Shown: positions 1 through 9,276 of the stretch, in pieces
Layout: the number at the start of each line of letters is the position of its first letter
Numbering within the stretch: position 1 is the stretch's first letter
Assembly (NCBI RefSeq): GCF_024267675.1
Contig: NZ_JALDYX010000013.1
Coordinates: forward strand, 1-64,000
DNA: 64,000 nucleotides
Source of the DNA: Marinobacterium sedimentorum
Lineage (GTDB): Bacteria > Pseudomonadota > Gammaproteobacteria > Pseudomonadales > Balneatricaceae
Reading direction: 5' to 3'
The notes under the pieces: model-generated
What the model was told of the DNA's origin: nothing
The model's input: the letters and a program-made list of their open reading frames with translations, nothing else
The model's database searches: none
Translations under genes and position numbers: made by a program

Positions 1-46
1 CGACAGGGACTTTCACCCTGCAAGATGCATCAAGCTTCGCTTGACG

Positions 47-118
47 CACTAACGCCCGCATTTGCGGCTGGTTTGGAGCGTAGCGGAAAACCAGTCCGAC
101 AACATGCGCTTGTTAAAT
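47..118 (-). other. attC recombination site (integron cassette)
   Basis: An imperfect palindrome of about 70 bp is bounded by an inverse core at 112-118 (GTTAAAT read on +) and a weaker core containing ACTAAC at 48-53. The inner arms (GGCTGGTTT and AAACCAGTCC) can pair, as expected of a folded attC. The stop codon of the nuclease-like gene lies inside the 112-118 core, which is the usual cassette arrangement. The left core departs from the GTTRRRY consensus. Confidence 0.75.
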
Positions 119-1057
119 TTCGTTAGTTTCGAACTGCGCATGCCACCGCCTTGCAATCGCACTTGTCTCTTTAAGGTCTATTTCAGGATAGTTTTGATGG
201 ATGAATAGAGCAAAACCGTCAAGAGCCGCCTGAAACTCCGTATAAAGTATTACTAAGTGATCAAAGAGATCATTTTCATTTTTGTTTCTACAAGCATCCA
301 TGGGCATAGGAAATATTAAATTATTTGTATTCCCCTGATACTCATATACAAAACGACCGCTACAAATTATCTCATACCACTTATCGAGCCAGGAATTTAA
401 CTTTAGGTTCAGAATTTCATCATGAATGTAAAAGGAAGGGTTGTACCTTATTGGATTGAAATAATCCGACCCACAAAGAAAATCTGAATCCACCGACTTT
501 GGGGCCATTTGCGTTGCATAAGGAATGCTTTCGACATCGATATACGCCAACAACCCTTTTAAGTTGGATATATCTCTTTGCCTCAAGTCTGGACCAGAAG
601 GCTGTTTTTGCTCTGAGCTTGAGAAGAGTTGAGGATAATGGCGCTGGACTGTATTTATGTCTTTAGTGAGGTCCTGAACAATATCGCTCCAAAAAAGGAT
701 GCCAACTGAGAACCTTCCTTCTTTCGCCCTAGCTATCGACAAGCTGCGCACATATTGTTGCAACTTTACATCTGATGGAGATGTTGTAGCAATAAACAAG
801 GTTGTAATAGCCGGCTGAAAACCTTCCGCGTTATTGACTTCAACATCAATTATTGATTCGTTAATTGAGTTGGTAGTTAGTTTGCACTGAATACCAACTA
901 AACGCGCCAGATCGTCAGTCCCATATATATCTACACCATTTTGCTTTTGCCCTTGCCTCCCATGCATTGTAAGGTCAAAGGTCCGCCACCTGAGCTCCAG
1001 AGCACTTTTTACAATACCCTCAAATTCTTCCCAGCCGCTTGGCGCGGGGATCATCAT
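113..1057 (-). CDS. PD-(D/E)XK nuclease-like cassette protein
   Basis: A 314-residue protein encoded in an integron cassette. Its N-terminal 150 residues look like a restriction-endonuclease (Mrr/HJC-like) fold: an early helix rich in Glu (EEFEGIVKSALELR), then GVDIYG and, after about 15 residues, GIQCK, which would supply the Asp and the Gln-x-Lys of the active site. The C-terminal 170 residues are not recognised. I chose the ATG at 1057; an in-frame TTG lies six codons upstream, and neither has a clear ribosome site, as is common in cassettes. The gene is much richer in AT than the genes beyond 2.9 kb. A phage-defence or DNA-processing role is inference; the nuclease assignment is moderately supported. 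Confidence 0.6.
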   Translation of the reverse strand: MMIPAPSGWEEFEGIVKSALELRWRTFDLTMHGRQGQKQNGVDIYGTDDLARLVGIQCKLTTNSINESIIDVEVNNAEGFQPAITTLFIATTSPSDVKLQQYVRSLSIARAKEGRFSVGILFWSDIVQDLTKDINTVQRHYPQLFSSSEQKQPSGPDLRQRDISNLKGLLAYIDVESIPYATQMAPKSVDSDFLCGSDYFNPIRYNPSFYIHDEILNLKLNSWLDKWYEIICSGRFVYEYQGNTNNLIFPMPMDACRNKNENDLFDHLVILYTEFQAALDGFALFIHQNYPEIDLKETSAIARRWHAQFETNEI

Positions 1058-1115
1058 ATTTGCTAATGTTGGCAAGTCACCACTCCGTTTAACTTATTCA
1101 CACACCTGATTAGAA

Positions 1116-1199
1116 ATTTAACGCCGCGGTTTGGGGCTGACATGGAGCGCCAGCGGAATGACAGTCCCAGCCGAAGGCGACAACACCGCCTTGTTAGGC
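1116..1199 (-). other. attC recombination site (integron cassette)
   Basis: ATTTAAC at 1116-1122 matches RYYYAAC and GTTAGGC at 1193-1199 matches GTTRRRY. The 84-bp interval has complementary arms (for example GGGGCTGACAT against ATGACAGTCCC) with spacing typical of attC. It separates the two leftward cassette genes, lying just past the stop of the secreted-protein gene at 1212 and before the start of the nuclease-like gene. Confidence 0.85.
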
Positions 1200-1211
1200 T
1201 TTAGTGCCAAA

Positions 1212-1556
1212 TTATAATTGTTTTGATACAACATAAATGTCTACACCACTCATTGAGCACTCCTCGGAGGATGCATCGTTTACAGTGATTACTTTAATAG
1301 TGCTACCATCTTTCAAGGTGAATATCACATGATGCACTTGCTTAAATAGGTCCCCACCAATTTTTTCTTGAGCGATACGCTCAATACTGGTTTTAGTAAA
1401 ATCAACTGTCTCTGGGGTGACATAGCCGGAATTTTTCAATTGAGTATAAGCTATGCTCGTTGCCCAGCGGTTAACATCGGTGCAATAGTCAGCGTTTTCA
1501 GCTTGAGAGAAATTACTGAACGAGGAAAAGATGATTATTGCGATGATGTTTCTCAT
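1212..1556 (-). CDS. Small secreted cassette protein, unknown
   Basis: A 114-residue protein with a clear signal peptide: MRNIIAIII, a hydrophobic stretch, then a likely cut after SQAEN or close by. The mature part has two cysteines (ADYC and EEC) that may form a disulphide, and mixed beta-like segments such as VHHVIFTLKDGSTIKVI. No family is recognised. The ATG sits only 7 bp beyond a GTTAGGC core at 1564-1570, so this is the payload of a cassette read leftward, with the attC at 1116-1199 behind it. It is expected to act in the periplasm or outside the cell. Confidence 0.65.
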   Translation of the reverse strand: MRNIIAIIIFSSFSNFSQAENADYCTDVNRWATSIAYTQLKNSGYVTPETVDFTKTSIERIAQEKIGGDLFKQVHHVIFTLKDGSTIKVITVNDASSEECSMSGVDIYVVSKQL

Positions 1557-1563
1557 ATTGGAA

Positions 1564-1570
1564 GCCTAAC
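1564..1570 (-). other. Integron core site (attC or attI end)
   Basis: GCCTAAC on the plus strand is GTTAGGC in cassette orientation and lies directly in front of the secreted-protein gene. It is the upstream recombination point of that cassette. I could not find a matching inverse core or an integrase gene to its right, so whether it belongs to an attI or a degenerate attC is unresolved. Confidence 0.6.
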
Positions 1571-1603
1571 ATTTGTATCGTAGCCTCGGAGGCCGATTTG
1601 CCC

Positions 1604-1807
1604 GAGGCCAGTATCTCCTGATGATTTTTCACCAAAAAATGGGCTCAAAGCCAGGCACCATCAGCCTTCCAAGTCATCTGTTCAATCGAACTGAATCTGA
1701 CAAAGTGATCACCAAGCCTCATATCCACATTTTCACATCAATCCGTAACCTTTTGATCGTAAAGAAGTATTAGCACATATTTAGCCGCATACCTAGATAC
1801 TGGCCTC
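1604..1807. repeat. 13-bp inverted repeat pair flanking 178 bp
   Basis: GAGGCCAGTATCT at 1604-1616 recurs inverted as AGATACTGGCCTC at 1795-1807. Outside the perfect part both sides carry GGCC-rich palindromic sequence (1590-1603 and 1808-1828), so the similarity is longer but imperfect. The enclosed DNA has no gene. It could be the footprint of a small mobile element or part of an integron boundary. Confidence 0.5.
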
Positions 1808-2349
1808 CAAGGCCGTTTATCCGGCCGGATTGACCGAAAGCGCCAGAAACCACGCTACCGCCCTAACGATAACGAAATGCAGTCCTGCGATGCAGGCAGA
1901 GCCAGGAAGAACGGAGGGATAGAGCTTGGGGAGGGAGTTCACCCAGCCTGGCTTCCGATGCTCAGCTGACGATGTTCTTTATTTTCGATCAAAATCAGGC
2001 ACCAGTACTCCGTCGGTGCCTTCAGCATAATGCCGAAAGCAGGGGCAAGGAGCAAGGGGCTAGAGAGAGGAGCATGGGGCTAGGCGAAAGGTGAAAAAGG
2101 AACAGCCGTGATTCGTCATGGCGTCATGGCGGCGTACCGCCGCACGGCGGTGCGGCGCCTGACGGAACGCCGTCCCGCGGAAGGCCGCCCCGAGCAATTC
2201 GCAAGTTCATTAGCACCCTACCAAAACCCGTGCCCCGCCACTCCATTAGCACCAATACATCAGAACGGCTTACATCCCCCCTTTTGAAGCCGGCGAGCAC
2301 TGACGTCATTGGGCGATCAGGCCCGCAGGGGCGATGACAGGGACTGTCG

Positions 2350-2435
2350 AGCTGCAGATTAGGAACAGGATGTTCCGTTAGCTGCACCCGCACAATGGCG
2401 TCAGAGCGCAGCGGAAAGGCTTCATTGGGGCGCGC
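2350..2435 (+). repeat. Degenerate direct repeat, copy 1
   Basis: The segment shares GCAGATTAGG, ACAGGATG, TCCG, CCGCACAATG, AGCGCAGCG and GCTTC, in the same order, with 2590-2690. The copies differ by substitutions and a small insertion. No gene is associated. Confidence 0.6.
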
Positions 2436-2444
2436 TTCCTTTGC

Positions 2445-2476
2445 CTACTTTCCTTGTCGCGTAACAAGGAAAGTAG
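2445..2476. repeat. Perfect 13-bp hairpin
   Basis: CTACTTTCCTTGT at 2445-2457 and its exact complement ACAAGGAAAGTAG at 2464-2476 flank a 6-base loop. No T-run follows, so it is probably a dispersed palindrome rather than a terminator. Confidence 0.65.
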
Positions 2477-2589
2477 GTCGCCGAAAGGCGAAATACGTGC
2501 GTCACCAAAACCACATATATTCCGGTTTAACGGAGGCTTATCCAGCAGCAACCAAACGGGCATGTAGATATGCATTGCATGAGCTGCCG

Positions 2590-2690
2590 AGCCGCAGATT
2601 AGGCACAGGATGCTCCGCTCTGCACCTTGGCGGAAATAGCGCCCGCACAATGAACTCAAAGCGCAGCGAAAAAGCTTCGTCGCGGGGCGC
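2590..2690 (+). repeat. Degenerate direct repeat, copy 2
   Basis: Second copy of the 2350-2435 repeat, about 15 bp longer because of an insertion near 2620-2638. It ends inside the REP-like palindrome at 2675-2699. Confidence 0.6.
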
Positions 2691-2699
2691 GACTCCTAC
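2675..2699 (-). repeat. REP-like palindrome
   Basis: Read on the minus strand this is GTAGGAGTCGCG-CCC-CGCGACGAAG, with a GTAGGAG head, a GC stem and a GCGAAG-type tail, the layout of Pseudomonas-type REP elements. It resembles the palindromes at 2775-2798, 44902-44927 and 45120-45145. Confidence 0.6.
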
Positions 2700-2774
2700 G
2701 ACTACCGCAAGCTTGTGCAGGGAATCAGGCTCCGCCGTACAGAATGAACAGAACGGCCTTTATCCCCTTCGAGC

Positions 2775-2798
2775 TTCGCTCGCAGTGCGGGCTCCCAC
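2775..2798 (-). repeat. REP-like palindrome
   Basis: On the minus strand it reads GTGGGAGC, then a GC stem, then GCGAA. It shares head and tail with the REP-like copies near 44.9 and 45.1 kb. Confidence 0.55.
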
Positions 2799-2806
2799 AT
2801 AGAACC

Positions 2807-2840
2807 AAAAAGGCAGAGCGCGATGGCGCCCTGCCTTTTG
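2807..2840 (-). terminator. Rho-independent terminator of the NSS transporter gene
   Basis: AAAAAGGCAGAGCGC pairs with GCGCCCTGCCTTTT across a short loop. On the minus strand the stem is followed by a run of Ts. It lies 70 bp past the stop of the leftward transporter gene. Confidence 0.8.
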
Positions 2841-2911
2841 ACTTTCTTTTTGTCTCTTTAAATCCAGCAGATTGCCGCTTAGCGCTTAAAGCTCACGGCT
2901 TACCGCTGCCC

Positions 2912-4333
2912 TTACAGCAGGTTGTAGATAAATACGATGGCCACCGCGATCGGGGTCACGTAGCGCAGTACGCCGTACCAGAGCGCAAAGCTGCGCCCCC
3001 CCATCGACAGTTCGTTTTCCAGCGCCTGGCGCGCCATGAACCAACCCACGAAGACCGCCACCAGCAGACCACACAGCGGCAACAGGATGTTGGCGGTGAG
3101 GAAATCCAGCAGATCAAAGATGGTCTTGCCTTCGAAGGCGGCGAACATGCCCAGCGGTGCAAAACCCGACCATTCATTCAGCGACAGTATGGAGCCGATG
3201 CCCAGCAGCCAGGCGGCGATGCCGGCGCCCAGGGTGCTGATCATGCGGTTCAGGCCACGGCGCTCTTCGAGCCATTCCACCAGCGGCTCCAGCAGCGAGA
3301 TGGCCGAGGTCCAGGCGGCAAACACCAGCAGCACAAAGAACAGGGTACCGAACAGGCTGCCAAAGGGCATCTGGGCAAAAGCCAGCGGCAGGGTCTGGAA
3401 GATGAGGCCGGGGCCGGCACCGGGTTCAAGCCCATTGGCAAATACCAGCGGGAAGATCGCCAGCCCCGCCAGCAGGGCCACGCCGGTATCCATCACGGAT
3501 ACCAGAATGGAGGTACGGGCAATGGACACGCCCTTGGGCAGGTAGGAGCCATAGGCCATCATCACGCCCATGCCGAGACTCAGGGTAAAGAAGGCATGAC
3601 CGAGCGCCACCAGAATGCCTTCGGTGCTCAGCTTGGAAAAGTCAGGCTGGAACAGAAAGGTCACCGCCTGACCGAAGTAGCCGGTGGTCATGGCATAACC
3701 CACCAGCAGCAACAGCAGTACGAAAAGCGCCGGCATCAGGATGGTTACTGCGCGCTCAAGGCCACCGCGCAGGCCGCGGGCCACCACCAGCATGGTCAGC
3801 GCCATAAAGAGCGTATGCCAGATCAGCAGCGTGCCGGGGTCCGCCAGCAGTCCCGAGAAGATGGCGCCAATGCTCTCGCTGCTCTGGCCACTGAGCTGGC
3901 CCGTACCCGCAGTGCCTACATAGGACAGCGCCCAGCCACCGATCACCGAGTAGAACGACAGAATCAGGAAGGACGCCAGCACACCGATGCCGGCCAACCA
4001 GCGCCAGCGGGCGTGCAGCTTGTCTCGCTGACACAGGATGCCCATGCTGCTGACGGGGCTGCGCCCGCCACGCCGACCGATCAGCACCTCGGCCATCATG
4101 ATGGGAATACCGACGATGGCGATACAGAGCAGGTACACCAGCACAAAGGCACCGCCGCCATTCTCACCGGTGATGTAGGGGAATTTCCAGATGTTGCCCA
4201 GGCCCACGGCAGAGCCGGTCGCGGCCAGGATAAAGGCCATGCGTGATGACCAGAAGGCCCGCTTGGGCGAGGTTGCGCCGCTTGCGCTGGACGCTGCGCC
4301 CGACGCGGCGGCTGAGGTGACAGATTGAGTCAT
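2912..4333 (-). CDS. Sodium:neurotransmitter symporter-family amino-acid transporter
   Basis: A 473-residue inner-membrane protein of the NSS/SNF family, which takes up amino acids or related amines with sodium. The N-terminus has the family hallmark GSAVGLGNIWKFPY (around residues 35-50) in the unwound first membrane helix, followed by about eleven further hydrophobic helices. The ATG at 4333 has GGAG six bases upstream; upstream in-frame codons give an arginine-rich, implausible extension. It follows an amino-acid dehydrogenase and an indolepyruvate oxidoreductase in the same direction, so aromatic or branched-chain amino acids are the likeliest cargo. That substrate is inference from context. 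Confidence 0.9.
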   Translation of the reverse strand: MTQSVTSAAASGAASSASGATSPKRAFWSSRMAFILAATGSAVGLGNIWKFPYITGENGGGAFVLVYLLCIAIVGIPIMMAEVLIGRRGGRSPVSSMGILCQRDKLHARWRWLAGIGVLASFLILSFYSVIGGWALSYVGTAGTGQLSGQSSESIGAIFSGLLADPGTLLIWHTLFMALTMLVVARGLRGGLERAVTILMPALFVLLLLLVGYAMTTGYFGQAVTFLFQPDFSKLSTEGILVALGHAFFTLSLGMGVMMAYGSYLPKGVSIARTSILVSVMDTGVALLAGLAIFPLVFANGLEPGAGPGLIFQTLPLAFAQMPFGSLFGTLFFVLLVFAAWTSAISLLEPLVEWLEERRGLNRMISTLGAGIAAWLLGIGSILSLNEWSGFAPLGMFAAFEGKTIFDLLDFLTANILLPLCGLLVAVFVGWFMARQALENELSMGGRSFALWYGVLRYVTPIAVAIVFIYNLL

Positions 4334-4439
4334 GTGAATCTCCGTGTTGCTGTTTTTATAAGGAGGAGTTTTTACGGATTTGTCGGTTGGGTTAAGGCCT
4401 GCGGCCTCCACCCAACCAGTGTCTTGTCTAATCGGTTGT

Positions 4440-5522
4440 TCAGGCCACCTGCCGCGCGCCCTGCTCCTTGCTCGGCTTGAAGCGTTCTTCCGCCAGGCGG
4501 TTGGCAATAACGCCGGTAGGCTGCTGGCTCAACGCGGCCCTGGCAAAGATTTCGCTCAGCGTATCGCCAATGGTTTCGACATGCCGGCGCACGGCCTCGG
4601 CATCGTGACCCTTGCGCTCGTAGCAGACATCGATAATGCCGCCGGCGTTGATGACAAAATCCGGCGCGTACAGGATGCCGCGCTGACTCAGGGCCTGATC
4701 GTGGCGCGCCAGTTCCAGCTGGTTGTTGGCAGCGCCGGCCACCACCCTGGCCTGCAGCCTGGCAATGCTCTGGTCGTTCAGCACCGCACCCAGGGCGCAG
4801 GGCGCGACAACATCGACATTCAGGCTCAAGATTTCATCCCCCGCCACGGCGGTGGCGCCCAGCTCATCGACCACACGGGCCACCGCATCGCTGTGAATAT
4901 CATGCACCCAGAGTTTGGCGCCGGCATCGCTGAGCAACTGTGCCAGCCGATAACCGACATTGCCGATACCCTGTACCGCCACCTTGAGTCCTTCAAGGTC
5001 GCTGCGACCCAGTTGATGCGCCACCGCCGCCTTGAGCCCAACGAAGGTGCCATAGGCCGTGGCCGGTGACGGATCACCGTTGCTGGGCCGGCCATCGAAA
5101 CCAGGGCGCGCCGCAACACCGGCCACATGGCGGGTATGCCGCCCCATCACCTGCAGATCAGCCACACTGGTGCCGGAATCCTCGGCGGCGATATAGAGGC
5201 CGCCCAGCTGTTCCAGAAAACGCCCCATGGCTTCGAGCAGCGCTTCACTTTTGTGGGCCCGGGGATCACCGATAATCACCGACTTGCCGCCGCCCAGGTC
5301 CAGGTTGGCCAGCGCCGACTTGTAGGTCATGCCCCTGGACAGGCGCAATACATCGCGCAATGCGGCTTCGTCACTGGCGTAAGGGAACATGCGGCAGCCG
5401 CCGAGCGCCGGCCCGCGGTTGCTGTTATGCACCGCAACTATGGCCCGCAGGCCGGTTTCTTCGTCACTGACAAATGACAGGTGCTGATGGTTATCAAATT
5501 CCGGGTGACTAAATACGGACAT
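4440..5522 (-). CDS. Leucine/phenylalanine-type amino-acid dehydrogenase
   Basis: A 360-residue member of the Glu/Leu/Phe/Val dehydrogenase family, which oxidatively deaminates an amino acid to its 2-keto acid with NAD. Visible features are the substrate segment [12 protein letters not shown], the catalytic-lysine region [19 protein letters not shown], and the Rossmann segment [17 protein letters not shown]. The ATG at 5522 has AAGGAAA seven bases upstream; a TTG at 5558 overlaps the preceding stop and would add 12 residues. Length fits leucine dehydrogenases. Next to an indolepyruvate oxidoreductase, an aromatic substrate (Phe, Tyr or Trp) is equally plausible. Family is sure; substrate is not. 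Confidence 0.9.
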   Translation of the reverse strand: MSVFSHPEFDNHQHLSFVSDEETGLRAIVAVHNSNRGPALGGCRMFPYASDEAALRDVLRLSRGMTYKSALANLDLGGGKSVIIGDPRAHKSEALLEAMGRFLEQLGGLYIAAEDSGTSVADLQVMGRHTRHVAGVAARPGFDGRPSNGDPSPATAYGTFVGLKAAVAHQLGRSDLEGLKVAVQGIGNVGYRLAQLLSDAGAKLWVHDIHSDAVARVVDELGATAVAGDEILSLNVDVVAPCALGAVLNDQSIARLQARVVAGAANNQLELARHDQALSQRGILYAPDFVINAGGIIDVCYERKGHDAEAVRRHVETIGDTLSEIFARAALSQQPTGVIANRLAEERFKPSKEQGARQVA

Positions 5523-5554
5523 GGTGTTTTTTCCTTGAATAGGGGATTCGATGT

Positions 5555-8500
5555 TCAAACGGCAGCGCCGGTCACGGCATCTATAATCTGGGGCTCAACA
5601 GAGCGTACCGGGGCGCACAGCAGGCCGCGCAGACGCTCGCGCTCTGGCTGCACCTTTTCCCAGGCGGCCTCTTTTACCGGACCATAGCCACGCACCTGCT
5701 GTGGCAGGCTGGCCAGAGCTCTGGCGGCGCTCAGGTTCTCAGCGCTCAGATGCTCGATAATCCAGGCAATATCGGCTTCGTACTCGCGGATCAGTTCCCG
5801 CTCCAGGCGTCGGTCGGCGCTGTAGCCAAACAAATCCAGTGGTGTGCCACGCAGCACTCTGGCCTTGGCCAGCAGCCCAAAGGCCGTTTCCATCCAGGGG
5901 CCAAAGGTGCGCTTGCGCGGACGCCCGGCCGGCTGTTTTTTACCGAACAGAGAGCCCAGAAAGCGGCCGTCCAGCAGTGGCGGCGCCAGATTAAACTCCA
6001 GCTCCACCTCACCTTCGAACTGCTCTGCCAGCAACGTGCGGAAGCTGCCATCGCTGTACAGCCGCGCCACTTCGTACTCATCCTTGTAGGCCAGCAGTTT
6101 GGAATAGCTCTCGGCCAGGGCCCGCAGCAGCGAGCTGTCGCTGCTGCCCATCGCCGCAACACGCGCCTCAACCTTGCGCAGCTGCGTCTCGTACCGCCGT
6201 GCCAGGGCCGTATTCTGATAGTCCCTCAGGTGGGCCTTTTCCCGTGCAATCAGCTGCTCCGGCGTTTCAATAATTTTCAGCGGTACCGCCGTGGGATGCG
6301 CCAGCTCGCGCACCCGTTCCAGATCATGGGCCGCACGGCGGCCCCACAGAAATGCCTGCTTGTTCTTGCTCACCGCGGCGCCATTCAGTTCGATGGCTTT
6401 TTCGATAGACGCGGCTTCAAGCGGCAACAGACCCTGCTGCCAGGCAAAGCCCAGGGTGAACAGGTTCACCGCCATGGCATCCCCCATCAGCGCCAGCGCC
6501 AGATCCGAGGCATCGAGGAAGAAGCTGCCATCCTCGCGGCAGGATTCGCGAATGCTGCGCTCCATCGCCGCCCCCGGGAACTGCAGATCCGGTTCACGGG
6601 TAAAGGCCGCCGGCATGGCTTTCTGGGTATTGACCACGGCGCGGGAGAAACGGCTGTCGAGCTTGGCCAGCGCATCCAGGCTCGCCCCCACCATCAGATC
6701 GAAGGCGATCATCAGATCCGCCTCCCCCGCCGGAATGCGTACCGCCTGAATGTCCTGCTGGCGATCGGCAATACGTACATGACTCACCACGGCACCGAAT
6801 TTCTGCGCCAGGCCCGCCTGATCCAGCACCGCCACGCCCTTGCCCTCTATATGGGCCGCCATGCCCAGCAGCGCACTGACCGTCACCACACCGGTGCCGC
6901 CAACGCCTGTGAGCAGAATGCCATAGGGGTTGTTCTGGCCGGCGAACACCGGCTCCGGCAGCTCGGCAAAGGCCACCTCGGTGCCGATGCCGGCGGGTTT
7001 GCGCAAGGAACCACCCTTGACGGTGACAAAGCTCGGGCAGAAACCGCGCACGCAGCTGAAATCCTTGTTGCAGGCCGACTGATCAATGGTGCGCTTGCGC
7101 CCGCGTTCGGTCTCCAGCGGCAGCACCGACAGGCAGTTGGACTGCACGCCGCAATCGCCGCAGCCTTCACAGACCGCAGGGTTAATCAGCACCCGCTTGG
7201 CCGGGTCCGGCAGGGTGCCGCGCTTGCGCCGGCGGCGTTTTTCGGCGGCACAGGTCTGGTCGTAAATCATCACCGAGCAGCCTTCGATTTCGCGCATCTC
7301 GCGCTGCACCGCATCCAGATCTTCCCGCGGGTGGAAGCTGGTGCGATCGGCAAAGTCGGCCCGCGACGGGTACTTGCCGATATCGTCGCTGACCACGGCA
7401 ATACGGCGCACACCCTCGCCATAGAGCTGGTGGCTGATCTGCTGCACCGTGAGCATGCCGTCCACCGGCTGGCCGCCGGTCATTGCCACGGCATCGTTGT
7501 ACAGCACCTTGTAGGTAATGTTGGCGCCCGAGGCGATAGCGGCGCGGATAGCCAGCAGACCGGAATGGAAATAGGTGCCGTCACCCAGGTTCTGGAATAC
7601 GTGTTTCTCATGGGTGAACGGTGACTGGCCGATCCAGGTGGCGCCCTCGCCGCCCATCTGGGTAAAGGTATCGGTTTCGCGGTCCATCCAGGTGGCCATG
7701 TAATGGCAGCCAATACCGCCCAGCGCGCGGCTGCCTTCGGGTACCACAGTGGACGTATTGTGCGGACAGCCGGAACAGAAATGCGGCGTGCGCTCCAGCA
7801 ACTCCCGCGGTTCGGCCAGGCTCGTTTCCTTGTCGGTCAGAAAGCTCAGCCGCTCGTTCAAGCGGACGCTGCTGTAGCGGCTCTGAATGCGCGCGGCTAT
7901 AACCCGGGCCACCATGGCTGGCGTCAGTTCGGCGATGGAGGGCAGCAGTTCGACGCCCTGCTCGTCACGTTTGCCGACGATGCGCGGCGCCTTGTCAGTG
8001 CCGTAGAGCTGTTCTTTAAGCTGCTCCTCGATCAGGCCACGTTTTTCCTCGACCACCAGTACCTCATCGAGACCGGCGGCAAATTCCCGCACGCCTTCAG
8101 GCTCCAGCGGCCAGGGCATCGCCACCTTGTAGAGCCGCAAACCGATGGCGGCACATTCGGCTTCACCCAGGCCCAGATCCGTCAGCGCCTGCACCACATC
8201 CAGGTAGGATTTGCCGGTGGTAATGATGCCAAAGCGCGCATCACTGGTGGAAAAGATCACCCGATCCAGCCGGTTGGCGCGACAGAAGGCTTTGGCAGCG
8301 TCGAGCTTGTAGCGGTGCAGGCGCTCTTCCTGCTGCAGCGGTTTGTCGGGCCAGCGGGCATTAAGGCCCTCGTCCGGCATGGGGAAATCCTGCGGCAGGC
8401 TGATCTGCACCCGGTGCGGGTCCAGGTCGGCGGAGATGGAGGAATCCAGCACCTCGGCCAGCGCCTTGAAACCCACCCAGCAACCGCTGAAACGGGACAT

Positions 8501-9061
8501 GGCCCAGCCATAGAGGCCGTAATCCAGCATTTCCTGAATACCGCTGGGATGCAGCACCGGCATCATCGCATCACTGAAGGCATAGTCGCTCTGGTGCGGC
8601 AGGGTGGAGGACTTGCAGGCATGATCATCGCCGGCCACCGCCAGTACGCCGCCAAAGCGGGAGCTGCCAGCCGCATTGGCGTGCTTGAGTACATCACCGG
8701 TGCGATCAACACCCGGCCCCTTGCCGTACCAGAGCCCGAAGACGCCGTCGTACTTGGCGCCCTGGAACAGGTTCACCTGCTGCGAACCCCAGACTGCGGT
8801 GGCGCCGAGGTCTTCATTGATACCGGGCTGAAAATGAATACGATGCCGGGCGAGATAGTCCTTCGCCTCCCACAGCGTTTTGTCGAAATTCCCCAGCGGA
8901 GAGCCGCGATAACCGGAAATGAAACCCGCGGTATTCAGGCCCGCGGCCTGGTCCCGCTGTGCCTGCAACATGGGCAGGCGTGCCAGCGCCTGACTGCCGG
9001 TGAGATAGACGCGACCTGCGTCCAGCTCCCATTTGTCATTGAGACTGATGTCATGACTCAT
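5555..9061 (-). CDS. Fused indolepyruvate ferredoxin oxidoreductase
   Basis: A 1168-residue single-chain 2-keto-acid:ferredoxin oxidoreductase that converts arylpyruvates (or branched 2-keto acids) to acyl-CoA, reducing ferredoxin. The TPP-binding segment MTGGQPVDG is near residue 527. A ferredoxin-like cysteine cluster (CEGCGDCG, then [13 protein letters not shown]) runs from about 629 to 675. A gamma-type domain begins near 712 with [11 protein letters not shown], and a long C-terminal region follows. This combines the IorA and IorB parts of archaeal enzymes in one chain. The ATG has AGGGTGA seven bases upstream. The dehydrogenase gene starts next to its stop, so the two are probably cotranscribed. 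Confidence 0.92.
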   Translation of the reverse strand: MSHDISLNDKWELDAGRVYLTGSQALARLPMLQAQRDQAAGLNTAGFISGYRGSPLGNFDKTLWEAKDYLARHRIHFQPGINEDLGATAVWGSQQVNLFQGAKYDGVFGLWYGKGPGVDRTGDVLKHANAAGSSRFGGVLAVAGDDHACKSSTLPHQSDYAFSDAMMPVLHPSGIQEMLDYGLYGWAMSRFSGCWVGFKALAEVLDSSISADLDPHRVQISLPQDFPMPDEGLNARWPDKPLQQEERLHRYKLDAAKAFCRANRLDRVIFSTSDARFGIITTGKSYLDVVQALTDLGLGEAECAAIGLRLYKVAMPWPLEPEGVREFAAGLDEVLVVEEKRGLIEEQLKEQLYGTDKAPRIVGKRDEQGVELLPSIAELTPAMVARVIAARIQSRYSSVRLNERLSFLTDKETSLAEPRELLERTPHFCSGCPHNTSTVVPEGSRALGGIGCHYMATWMDRETDTFTQMGGEGATWIGQSPFTHEKHVFQNLGDGTYFHSGLLAIRAAIASGANITYKVLYNDAVAMTGGQPVDGMLTVQQISHQLYGEGVRRIAVVSDDIGKYPSRADFADRTSFHPREDLDAVQREMREIEGCSVMIYDQTCAAEKRRRRKRGTLPDPAKRVLINPAVCEGCGDCGVQSNCLSVLPLETERGRKRTIDQSACNKDFSCVRGFCPSFVTVKGGSLRKPAGIGTEVAFAELPEPVFAGQNNPYGILLTGVGGTGVVTVSALLGMAAHIEGKGVAVLDQAGLAQKFGAVVSHVRIADRQQDIQAVRIPAGEADLMIAFDLMVGASLDALAKLDSRFSRAVVNTQKAMPAAFTREPDLQFPGAAMERSIRESCREDGSFFLDASDLALALMGDAMAVNLFTLGFAWQQGLLPLEAASIEKAIELNGAAVSKNKQAFLWGRRAAHDLERVRELAHPTAVPLKIIETPEQLIAREKAHLRDYQNTALARRYETQLRKVEARVAAMGSSDSSLLRALAESYSKLLAYKDEYEVARLYSDGSFRTLLAEQFEGEVELEFNLAPPLLDGRFLGSLFGKKQPAGRPRKRTFGPWMETAFGLLAKARVLRGTPLDLFGYSADRRLERELIREYEADIAWIIEHLSAENLSAARALASLPQQVRGYGPVKEAAWEKVQPERERLRGLLCAPVRSVEPQIIDAVTGAAV

Positions 9062-9276
9062 ACAGATTCACCCTGAGCCTGCAGCAACCTGCGCCCGTGA
9101 CGGGGCCGGTGTTACAGACGATCAACTGCCAAAAATGGAAATGCGCGATGCTACGGAATCAGAACCGTGGCGCTGCGCCTGAAGTCAGTGATGGTGAAGC
9201 AGATATGCGGGCCGGGCCGCCGGTGGAGAGGTGCGCACAACGGCGCGCCTTGAGCAGGTGTTGCCAGATAATCATG

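Larger units (their letters stand above)
1571..2911. other. Gene-free, repeat-rich stretch
   Basis: No convincing gene is visible in these 1.34 kb. The stretch holds a pair of 13-bp inverted repeats (1604-1616 and 1795-1807), a purine-rich 16-bp direct repeat (2048-2063 and 2068-2083, one mismatch), a GC hairpin (2138-2157), a degenerate 90-bp direct repeat, a 13-bp perfect hairpin, two REP-like palindromes and the terminator of the transporter gene. Open frames here are proline/arginine-rich and look spurious. It forms the border between the low-GC cassette DNA and the core-like chromosome. Confidence 0.6.

Noticed and set aside
1573..1773. A 66-codon rightward frame next to the cassette array, considered as a possible integrase start
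   Set aside because: It has no tyrosine-recombinase motifs and no similarity to IntI; orientation alone is not enough.
2124..2393. An 89-codon leftward frame starting MRVQLTEHPV
   Set aside because: It crosses GC hairpins and repeat sequence, and ends in low-complexity Gly/Pro; looks like a repeat-derived chance frame.
2744..4246. A 500-codon rightward frame rich in Gln, His, Gly and Arg
   Set aside because: It is the antisense shadow of the NSS transporter gene; composition is typical of high-GC antisense frames and it has no domain.
5750..7624. A 624-codon rightward frame
   Set aside because: Antisense to the fused indolepyruvate oxidoreductase, whose motifs are unambiguous.
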